5,320 nucleotides of DNA from an uncultured Bacteroidales bacterium (GTDB taxonomy: Bacteria; Bacteroidota; Bacteroidia; Bacteroidales; UBA3663): contig CAJOOX010000137.1 in the NCBI GenBank assembly GCA_905236195.1, forward strand, positions 1 through 5,320, written 5' to 3'. The notes below the pieces were generated by a model. The model was not told where the DNA came from. It was given only the letters and a program-made list of their open reading frames with translations, and searched no databases. Every line of letters starts with the position of its first letter. Within the stretch, counting starts at the first letter, position 1. Positions 1 through 4,768 of the stretch are shown here, one piece after another. Both the position numbers and the translations under genes were made by a program.

Positions 1-42
1 CTTTTAATGTTGGGGTCATGGTTTCGAGCCCCATGCGGATCA
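1..42 (+). tRNA. tRNA-Lys(UUU), 3' part only
   Basis: The window opens inside the anticodon loop. Bases 1-7 read CTTTTAA, which places a TTT anticodon at 3-5. They are followed by the 3' anticodon strand (8-12), a five-base variable region (13-17), a T arm (18-34), the acceptor 3' strand GCGGATC (35-41) and discriminator A42. The 5' half lies outside the window, so pairing of the anticodon and acceptor stems cannot be checked. CCA is not encoded (ACCT follows). The T arm is odd: with the usual 7-base loop TTCGAGC, the closing pair 53:61, nearly always G-C, is T22 against C30, while the other four pairs are sound. Lys identity rests on the loop sequence. Confidence 0.8.
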
Positions 43-53
43 CCTAAGCTTCC

Positions 54-126
54 GGTACCTTAGCTCAGGTGGTAGAGCAATGGACTGAAAATCCATGTGT
101 CCTTGGTTCAACTCCAAGAGGTACCA
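54..126 (+). tRNA. tRNA-Phe(GAA)
   Basis: This is a full 73-base cloverleaf. The acceptor strands GGTACCT (54-60) and AGGTACC (119-125) pair perfectly, with discriminator A126. The anticodon stem ATGGA/TCCAT encloses loop CTGAAAA with anticodon GAA at 87-89. The T stem CTTGG/CCAAG encloses TTCAACT, which has A instead of the commoner G at position 57, an accepted purine variant. CCA is not encoded. Only 11 bases separate it from tRNA-Lys and 10 from tRNA-Cys, which indicates one polycistronic tRNA transcript. Confidence 0.96.
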
Positions 127-136
127 CATTTTAATC

Positions 137-208
137 GGTTCCCTGGATGAGTGGTTTAGTCAACGGTCTGCAAAACCGTCAACAGCGGTTCGAATCCGCT
201 GGGAACCT
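137..208 (+). tRNA. tRNA-Cys(GCA)
   Basis: This is a full 72-base cloverleaf. Acceptor strands GGTTCCC (137-143) and GGGAACC (201-207) pair perfectly. The anticodon stem ACGGT/ACCGT encloses CTGCAAA, with anticodon GCA at 170-172. The T stem AGCGG/CCGCT encloses TTCGAAT. The discriminator base is T208, the U73 that is a known identity element of cysteine tRNA, which strengthens the call. CCA is not encoded. Confidence 0.96.
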
Positions 209-213
209 CAATA

Positions 214-235
214 AAGCGTCATTTAAGACGCTTTT
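214..235 (+). terminator. terminator-like hairpin after tRNA-Cys
   Basis: AAGCGTC (214-220) and GACGCTT (227-233) form a perfect 7-base-pair stem with a 6-base loop, followed by TTTT (232-235, partly inside the stem). The U tract is short, so this is a weak terminator or a processing hairpin. Its 3' arm (230-234) can also pair with AAAGC at 250-254, giving an alternative fold. The arms resemble the two acceptor strands of tRNA-Val in reversed order, so it may instead be a decayed tRNA remnant. Confidence 0.4.
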
Positions 236-282
236 GCCTACGGCGACCTAAAGCAAATCACCAATTTCGTGGACGCTTAGCT
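234..282 (+). repeat. 49-base direct repeat, copy 1, ending in a tRNA-Val head fragment
   Basis: This stretch matches 292-340 with two differences in 49 bases (A260 against G318, G269 against A327), at a period of 58. Its last 12 bases, GGACGCTTAGCT (271-282), are identical to the first 12 bases of the intact tRNA-Val gene, but here the tRNA stops and the sequence turns to unrelated TTATAACG. It is therefore a 5' tRNA fragment together with 37 bases of the leader that precedes the real gene. Confidence 0.85.
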
Positions 283-291
283 TTATAACGG

Positions 292-340
292 TTGCCTACG
301 GCGACCTAAAGCAAATCGCCAATTTCATGGACGCTTAGCT
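292..340 (+). repeat. 49-base direct repeat, copy 2, running into intact tRNA-Val
   Basis: This is the second copy of the repeat at 234-282. Its last 12 bases are the start of the functional tRNA-Val at 329. The segment just before and inside it can fold into a long hairpin (280-312): GCTTTA pairs with TAAAGC, and after a 4-base bulge GGTTGCC pairs with GGCGACC (one G-T pair) around a TAC loop. The equivalent fold in copy 1 (230-254) is weaker. A role in processing or transcription of the tRNA precursor is possible but not shown by sequence. Confidence 0.85.
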
Positions 341-403
341 CAGCTGGTTCAGAGCGTCTGCCTTACAAGCAGAGGGTCGGGGGTTCGAATCCCTCAGCGT
401 CCA
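329..403 (+). tRNA. tRNA-Val(UAC)
   Basis: This is a full 75-base cloverleaf. Acceptor strands GGACGCT (329-335) and AGCGTCC (396-402) pair perfectly, with discriminator A403. The anticodon stem TCTGC/GCAGA encloses CTTACAA, with anticodon TAC at 364-366. The T stem GGGGG/CCCTC encloses TTCGAAT. CCA is not encoded. It is set 120 bases beyond tRNA-Cys, unlike the 10-11 base spacing of the other tRNAs, because of the repeat region between them. It is the last tRNA before the terminator at 434. Confidence 0.96.
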
Positions 404-433
404 CAAGTTATTCCTTCAATATCAATCTACAGA

Positions 434-468
434 GGGTCTGAGAGCATCACGCTTTCAGACCCTTTTTT
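434..468 (+). terminator. rho-independent terminator of the tRNA cluster
   Basis: A 12-base-pair stem (434-445 with 451-462, one G-T pair, outer arms GGGTCTGA and TCAGACCC) has the 5-base loop ATCAC and is followed at once by six T residues (463-468). It lies 30 bases after tRNA-Val. Strong pairing and a clean U tract make this the most convincing terminator in the window. It also sits 17 bases before the SMR start codon, so it would cut most read-through into that gene. Confidence 0.92.
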
Positions 469-485
469 CGTTACATTATCATCTT

Positions 486-812
486 ATGGCTTGGTTTTAT
501 CTGATTATCGCAGCCGTTTTTGAAGTCGGCTGGCCCCTGGGCTTCAAGCTTGCAAGTCTGCATGCTGACCGCTTTTGGACTTTTATTGCTCTTTCTGCGC
601 TGTCAATGGTTCTCAGTGGTATCTTCCTGTACCTGGCACAACGTACCATTCCCATCAGCACGGCCTATATCGTGTGGACTGGCATCGGCGCCATCGGAAC
701 GTTCCTCATAGGTTTGGCGTTTTTCGGCGACTCTGCGTCTTTGCTCCGCATGTGTTTCGCCCTCCTCATCCTTGTCGGGGTGGTCGGGATGGAACTGACC
801 GACAAGGCATAA
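486..812 (+). CDS. SMR-family exporter, SugE/Gdx (guanidinium) type
   Basis: This 108-residue protein has four predicted membrane helices (about 2-22, 30-50, 56-79 and 85-104), the usual SMR length. The essential proton- and substrate-binding glutamate is E13. W16, three residues later, marks the SugE/Gdx branch; EmrE-type multidrug pumps have glycine there. The conserved helix 3 block is present (P56, A60-Y61, W64-T-G-I-G68). Known Gdx members work as dual-topology dimers in the inner membrane, exchanging guanidinium for protons; some relatives export quaternary ammonium compounds, so the substrate here is inferred. No Shine-Dalgarno sequence precedes the ATG, as is common in Bacteroidetes. 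The start is 17 bases after a terminator and no promoter motif is visible before it. No guanidine riboswitch was recognised. It is a lone gene with no SMR partner nearby. Confidence 0.9.
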   Translation: MAWFYLIIAAVFEVGWPLGFKLASLHADRFWTFIALSALSMVLSGIFLYLAQRTIPISTAYIVWTGIGAIGTFLIGLAFFGDSASLLRMCFALLILVGVVGMELTDKA

Positions 813-1080
813 AATCAGCGGGCCTATCCGAATCGGAAGAACGCACCAAAACTTTTCCGCGGGTCTATCGATGAGCGATGGGCCATTCAGCACTTTCCTA
901 ACTCTTGACTACCTCAGGCTTAGCCTCTTTTCGCTCAAAGATGAAATTCTGTATGCAAAAGTTGCAAAAACGGCGTAAGGGAATCGGTTTTTGTATTACA
1001 ATAAGCCACGGACTTATGCGACTGCGCCAAACTCACATCTAATGGTCCATCCTTGTATTTTTATAAGTATTTGTGCGGGA

Positions 1081-1106
1081 ACGGCCCTCTTTCGGGGCTG
1101 TTTTTT
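1081..1106 (+). terminator. rho-independent terminator upstream of the iorA promoter
   Basis: ACGGCCC (1081-1087) pairs with GGGCTGT (1095-1101; one G-T pair) around a 7-base loop, followed by a T run (1101-1106). It points along the + strand; there is no matching A run for the other direction. It lies 268 bases after the SMR stop codon and about 50 bases before the iorA promoter. It therefore ends either a long SMR 3' untranslated region or an unseen short transcript, and it shields the iorA operon from upstream transcription. Confidence 0.8.
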
Positions 1107-1155
1107 GCATTAATCCGTCATTTTTATCCAAAGAGAGCAATTTGTCTGGCAAAAA

Positions 1156-1187
1156 TTTTGTTATTTGATTTTTTTTGAGTAAATTTG
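1156..1187 (+). promoter_or_regulatory. Bacteroidetes-type promoter of the iorAB-ligase operon
   Basis: The -33 element TTTTG (1156-1160) is followed after 19 bases by TAAATTTG (1180-1187). This is a full match to the Bacteroidetes sigma-ABfr consensus TTG-N19-21-TAnnTTTG. Transcription would begin near 1192-1195, leaving a leader of about 55 AT-rich bases before the ATG at 1248. The promoter lies in a T-rich stretch directly after a terminator. It is the only consensus promoter I found in the window, so it probably drives all four downstream genes. Confidence 0.85.
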
Positions 1188-1213
1188 CACCCAAAATGTG
1201 TAAATCCGCATTA

Positions 1214-1223
1214 TTTGTACAAA
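1214..1223. promoter_or_regulatory. 10-base perfect palindrome in the iorA leader
   Basis: TTTGTACAAA is fully self-complementary and lies about 20-30 bases after the expected transcription start. A downstream operator would sit in such a place, but the AT-rich context makes chance palindromes likely and no regulator is encoded in the window. Confidence 0.2.
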
Positions 1224-1247
1224 CAAAATATAAATCATAATATAAAA

Positions 1248-2867
1248 ATGTCACAACAGAAACTGCTCCTCGGTGACGAAGCCATTGCCCTCGGCGCATT
1301 GCACGCAGGACTTGGCGGAGTCTATGCCTATCCCGGCACGCCATCGACGGAGATTACTGAATTTATCCAGGGAAATCCCCTCACCCGGGAACGCGGCATC
1401 CACAGCCGCTGGTGTACGAACGAGAAGACGGCCATGGAAGCTGCACTCGGTATGTCGTATGCCGGCAAACGCGCTCTCGTATGTATGAAGCATGTGGGCA
1501 TGAATGTGTGTGCCGACGCTTTTGTCAACTCAGCCATCACCGGAACCAACGGCGGTATCGTGGTGTTGGCCGCCGACGACCCCTCGATGCACTCTTCCCA
1601 GAACGAACAGGACTCCCGATTCTACGGCAAGTTCGCCATGGTGCCCGTATTCGAGCCCTCCAACCAGCAGGAAGCCTACGACATGATGAAGGTGGCCTTC
1701 GAATATTCGGAAGCCATCAAGGAACCTGTCGTAATGCGTCTGGTTACCCGTCTGGCCCATTCCCGCGCATCGGTGACCATCGGCGAACCCAATGCCCAGC
1801 AGCAGCTGCCCCTTTCGACGGGCCGTCAGTGGGTGCTCCTGCCCGGCATTGCCAAGAAGAACTACGCCGTCCTGATTGACAAACAGCCCGGTATGCTCAA
1901 GGCTGCTGAGGATTCAACCTACAACAGCCTTACGCTCTATCCCGCCAACAAGGGCAAGATGGGCGTCATAGCCTGCGGCATCGGCTACAACTATGTGACC
2001 GAGGCTCAGCCCAAGAACGTAAGCGGTGTGCTCAAGGTTTCGCAGTACCCCTTGCCCGAAAGCCAAATACGCCAACTCGCCGCCAACAGCGACAGCCTCC
2101 TTGTGGTCGAGGACGGACAGCCCGTAGTGGAGCAGGATATCAAGGCCATGCTCGGTACCGGCTACGTCGTGAAGGGACGCCTCAGCGGCGACCTGCCGCG
2201 CACGGGTGAGCTCAATCCTGATAGTGTAGCCCGTTCGCTGGGGGAGGAGACCGGAGCCTGCTTCGATGCATCCAAGAACGTAGTAGGCCGTCCACCGGCA
2301 CTCTGTCCCGGCTGCGGTCACCGCGATGTTTATAATGCTCTCAACAAAGTCGCAGCCGAATATCCCAATGCGCGCATCTTCGGCGATATTGGATGCTATA
2401 CCCTGGGCGCGCTGCCTCCCTTCCAGGCTCTGGCCAGCTGTGTCGATATGGGAGCATCCATCACGATGGCCAAGGGTGCTGCCGATGCCGGAGCATTCCC
2501 CTGCATCGCCATCATCGGCGACTCCACCTTCACCCATTCCGGTATGACGGGTCTGCTGGATGCCATCAACGACCACTCCAACATCACGGTGGTGATTTCG
2601 GATAACCTCACAACGGCTATGACCGGCGGACAGGATTCGGCCGGCACGAACAAGTTCGAGGCCATCTGCCGAGGTCTCGGTGTGGAGGAGGAACATCTCC
2701 ACGTGGTGGTGCCGCTTCCCAAGAACATGGACGAGATCACCCGGATCATCCGCGACGAGATCAATTATGACGGTGTGTCGGTAATTATTCCCCGTCGTGA
2801 ATGTATCCAGACCCTCAATCGTAGAATGCGCAAGGAACGCGCCCTTAAAGAAGCTGCTAAAAAATGA
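1248..2867 (+). CDS. iorA: indolepyruvate:ferredoxin oxidoreductase, alpha (TPP) subunit, without ferredoxin domain
   Basis: IorA carries thiamine diphosphate and, with IorB, oxidatively decarboxylates aryl pyruvates from aromatic amino acids to aryl-acetyl-CoA, reducing ferredoxin in the cytoplasm; the reaction is reversible. The protein has 539 residues. The N-terminal domain opens with GDEAIALGAL and YPGTPSTEI (about 9-36). CPGCGH is at 353-358. The TPP/Mg site runs from GDS (424-426) to DN (452-453). Classical archaeal IorA is longer and ends in a cysteine-rich 2[4Fe-4S] domain; this one ends in a basic tail without such cysteines. C353, C356, C383 and perhaps C474 could still hold one proximal cluster, by analogy with pyruvate:ferredoxin oxidoreductase. 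The ATG at 1248 is chosen over an in-frame TTG at 1185, which lies in the promoter -7 box and adds 21 non-conserved residues. The stop overlaps iorB by 4 bases. Confidence 0.95.
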   Translation: MSQQKLLLGDEAIALGALHAGLGGVYAYPGTPSTEITEFIQGNPLTRERGIHSRWCTNEKTAMEAALGMSYAGKRALVCMKHVGMNVCADAFVNSAITGTNGGIVVLAADDPSMHSSQNEQDSRFYGKFAMVPVFEPSNQQEAYDMMKVAFEYSEAIKEPVVMRLVTRLAHSRASVTIGEPNAQQQLPLSTGRQWVLLPGIAKKNYAVLIDKQPGMLKAAEDSTYNSLTLYPANKGKMGVIACGIGYNYVTEAQPKNVSGVLKVSQYPLPESQIRQLAANSDSLLVVEDGQPVVEQDIKAMLGTGYVVKGRLSGDLPRTGELNPDSVARSLGEETGACFDASKNVVGRPPALCPGCGHRDVYNALNKVAAEYPNARIFGDIGCYTLGALPPFQALASCVDMGASITMAKGAADAGAFPCIAIIGDSTFTHSGMTGLLDAINDHSNITVVISDNLTTAMTGGQDSAGTNKFEAICRGLGVEEEHLHVVVPLPKNMDEITRIIRDEINYDGVSVIIPRRECIQTLNRRMRKERALKEAAKK

Positions 2868-3439
2868 AAAAAGACATCATACTTTCCGGTGTGGGAGGAC
2901 AGGGTATCCTCTCCATTGCAACTGTGATCGGTGAAGCCGCAACCATCGCGGGACTTCACCTCAAGCAGGCCGAGGTTCACGGTATGAGCCAGCGCGGAGG
3001 CGACGTTCAGAGCGACCTCCGTCTCTCGACCGAGCCCATCGCCTCCGACCTCATTGCCCGCGGTCAGGCTGACCTCATCATCTCGATGGAGCCCATGGAA
3101 GCCCTCCGCTATCTGCCGTTCCTGGCAGCTGACGGCGCCGTGATCACCAGCTCCAAACCGTTCATCAATATCCCCAATTATCCCGAGGAAGCCGCTCTGC
3201 AGGCTGAACTCAAAGCCCTTCCCAAGGTAGTGCAGTCCGATATCGACCAGGTGGCCGCCGACCTCGGTGCCGCCAGGAGTTCGAACATGGTGTTGCTCGG
3301 CATGGCTGCCAAGTTCCTCGAAATCGTATCGCCCGACACCCTGCGTGAGGCTATCCGTCACATCTTCGCCTCCAAGGGCGATAGCGTTGTGGAGAGCAAC
3401 ATCCGGGCTTTCAACGCAGGTATAGAACTTTCGGAATAA
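2864..3439 (+). CDS. iorB: indolepyruvate:ferredoxin oxidoreductase, beta subunit
   Basis: This 191-residue protein has the normal IorB length and is the small (gamma-type) subunit of the 2-oxoacid:ferredoxin oxidoreductase family, thought to help bind coenzyme A and complete the active site. GVGGQG at 9-14 is the family hallmark, and EVHGMSQRGG follows at about 37-46, a block conserved in pyruvate and ketoisovalerate oxidoreductase gamma domains. No signal peptide or cysteine cluster is seen, so IorB does not replace the iron-sulfur domain missing from IorA. The start ATGA overlaps the iorA stop (2864-2867), which points to translational coupling and equal production of the two subunits. The next gene starts 18 bases after the stop, in the same operon. 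Confidence 0.95.
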   Translation: MKKDIILSGVGGQGILSIATVIGEAATIAGLHLKQAEVHGMSQRGGDVQSDLRLSTEPIASDLIARGQADLIISMEPMEALRYLPFLAADGAVITSSKPFINIPNYPEEAALQAELKALPKVVQSDIDQVAADLGAARSSNMVLLGMAAKFLEIVSPDTLREAIRHIFASKGDSVVESNIRAFNAGIELSE

Positions 3440-3457
3440 TCTTTAACATTCATCATT

Positions 3458-4768
3458 ATGTATTGGAATCAGAACAAAGAGTGTATGAGCCGCGACGAGA
3501 TGAGCGCCCTGCAGGGCAAACGTCTCCACAAGGTGGTCGATTATGTCTATCATCACACTCCTTTCTATCGGAAAAAGATGCAGGAGCTGGGCCTGCTGCC
3601 CAGCGATATCCAGACCATCGAGGATATCACCAAACTGCCCTTCACCACCAAGCAGGATCTGCGTGACAACTACCCCTTCGGTCTGCAGGCTGCGCCCATG
3701 AGCGAAATCATCCGAGTGCATGCCTCGACGGGTACGACGGGCAATCCCACCATCGTCGGCTATACCCGCAAGGACATCGACATCTGGAGCGAATGCATGG
3801 CCCGATGCATGACGGCCTATGGCGTCACAAGCGACGACATCGTCTCGGTGGCCTACGGCTACGGTCTCTTCACAGGCGGTTTGGGAGCCCACTACGGCAT
3901 CGAGAACCTGGGCGCGGCAGTAGTGCCCACAGGAACCGGTAACACCGAGAAACATGTCCGCCTCATACGCGATCTGGGTATCACAGGCATTGCCTGCACG
4001 CCCTCCTATGCCCTCTATCTGGCCGAGACCATGGACAAGATGGGCATCACCAAAGACCAGATTCACCTGCGCGTCGGAGCCTTCGGTGCCGAGCCCTGGA
4101 CCGAGAACATGCGCAAGGAAATCCAGGAACGTCTGGGTCTGAAGGGCTTCAACCTCTATGGCCTGTCGGAAATCATGGGACCCTGTGTGAGCTACGAATG
4201 CGAGTGCCAGCATGGTTCCCATGTCAACGAAGACCATTTCTATCCCGAGATTATCGACCCTGCCACCCTCGAACGTCTCCCCAACGGAAAACAGGGAGAG
4301 CTAGTCTTCACCACCCTCACCAAGGAGGGCATGCCCGTGCTGCGTTACCGCACACGTGACCTCTGTTCTCTCATGGAGGGAGAGTGTGCCTGCGGACGTA
4401 CCAACGTGAGGATGACACCCATCATGGGCCGCAGCGACGATATGCTCATCATCCGCGGTATCAATGTATTCCCCTCCCAGGTCGAGAGCGTTGTGCTCAG
4501 CGAACCCGAATTTGCACCCCGCTATCTCCTCGTTGTGGACCGCGTCAACAACCTCGATACGCTCGAGGTGCAGGTCGAGGTACGCCAGGAAATCTTCACT
4601 GAGAAGATGGAAACCCTCGGCGCTATCGATGCCCTCGAGAAGAAGCTCGCCAACAAACTCAAGAGCGTACTCTCCATCTCGGCCAAGGTCAAGATCAAGG
4701 CCCCCAACACTATCGAACGTTCCCAGGGGAAGAGTAAATTTGTAATCGACAAACGTGTTTTGAAATAA
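3458..4768 (+). CDS. paaK: phenylacetate-CoA ligase (AMP-forming), first of two
   Basis: This 436-residue protein has the full PaaK length. It belongs to the ANL adenylate-forming superfamily and joins aryl acetates to CoA through an acyl-AMP intermediate. Motifs in order are the P loop STGTTGNP (90-97), YGLSEIMGP (234-242), YRTRDL (297-302), the hinge GRSDDM (324-329) with RGINVFPSQVE (333-343), and a C-terminal GKSKF whose K425 is the expected adenylation lysine. Cysteine- and histidine-rich stretches at 243-260 and 310-312 could bind a metal. No inactivating change is seen. The ATG at 3458 is preferred to M10 because the MYWN start resembles other PaaK N termini. It lies 18 bases after iorB and overlaps the next ligase by one base. 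Its place beside iorAB supports an aryl-acetate substrate, but phenylacetate against indoleacetate or hydroxyphenylacetate cannot be decided. Confidence 0.92.
   Translation: MYWNQNKECMSRDEMSALQGKRLHKVVDYVYHHTPFYRKKMQELGLLPSDIQTIEDITKLPFTTKQDLRDNYPFGLQAAPMSEIIRVHASTGTTGNPTIVGYTRKDIDIWSECMARCMTAYGVTSDDIVSVAYGYGLFTGGLGAHYGIENLGAAVVPTGTGNTEKHVRLIRDLGITGIACTPSYALYLAETMDKMGITKDQIHLRVGAFGAEPWTENMRKEIQERLGLKGFNLYGLSEIMGPCVSYECECQHGSHVNEDHFYPEIIDPATLERLPNGKQGELVFTTLTKEGMPVLRYRTRDLCSLMEGECACGRTNVRMTPIMGRSDDMLIIRGINVFPSQVESVVLSEPEFAPRYLLVVDRVNNLDTLEVQVEVRQEIFTEKMETLGAIDALEKKLANKLKSVLSISAKVKIKAPNTIERSQGKSKFVIDKRVLK

Larger units (their letters stand above)
813..1247. other. 435-base intergenic region
   Basis: No gene can be supported here. 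From left to right it holds a 7-base-pair hairpin (834-840 with 853-859, 12-base loop) without a U tract; a 35-codon ATG ORF at 871-978 of doubtful reality; an inverted repeat CAAAAAC/GTTTTTG (965-971 and 987-993) around a 15-base loop; a rho-independent terminator (1081-1106); and the promoter and AT-rich leader of the iorA operon (1156-1247). The stretch 813-1080 has no recognised RNA family or full promoter motif. Confidence 0.7.

Noticed and set aside
234..340. CRISPR array
   Set aside because: There are only two copies, separated by 9 bases, and their shared end is the start of a tRNA gene; no spacer-like units or cas genes are present.
404..485. Guanidine riboswitch before the SMR gene
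   Set aside because: The hairpin loop is ATCAC, not the ACGR loops of guanidine-II, there is no paired second hairpin, and the guanidine-I conserved core is missing. The structure is a plain terminator.
1..486. Integration site of a mobile element at the tRNA cluster
   Set aside because: The repeated tRNA piece is the 5' end, whereas integrase attachment sites usually copy the 3' end, and no integrase or transposase is encoded in the window.
603..893. Minus-strand open frame of 96 codons over the SMR gene
   Set aside because: It is antisense to the SMR gene, which has the full family pattern; the peptide is polar and unlike any family I know.
965..993. Inverted repeat CAAAAAC/GTTTTTG as a terminator
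   Set aside because: The stem is AT-rich with a 15-base loop and is not followed by a T tract, so termination is not supported.
1185..1247. In-frame TTG start that would lengthen IorA by 21 residues
   Set aside because: The TTG is inside the promoter -7 box TAAATTTG, upstream of the expected transcription start, and the added residues are not IorA-like. The ATG at 1248 begins directly before the conserved N terminus.
1914..2702. Long minus-strand open frame (262 codons) opposite iorA
   Set aside because: It lies fully antisense to a well-conserved gene, shows no recognisable motif, and is explained by the codon bias of GC-rich coding DNA.
3443..4237. Long minus-strand open frame (264 codons) opposite the first ligase
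   Set aside because: It is the antisense shadow of a gene with a complete set of ANL motifs, and has no promoter or family signature of its own.
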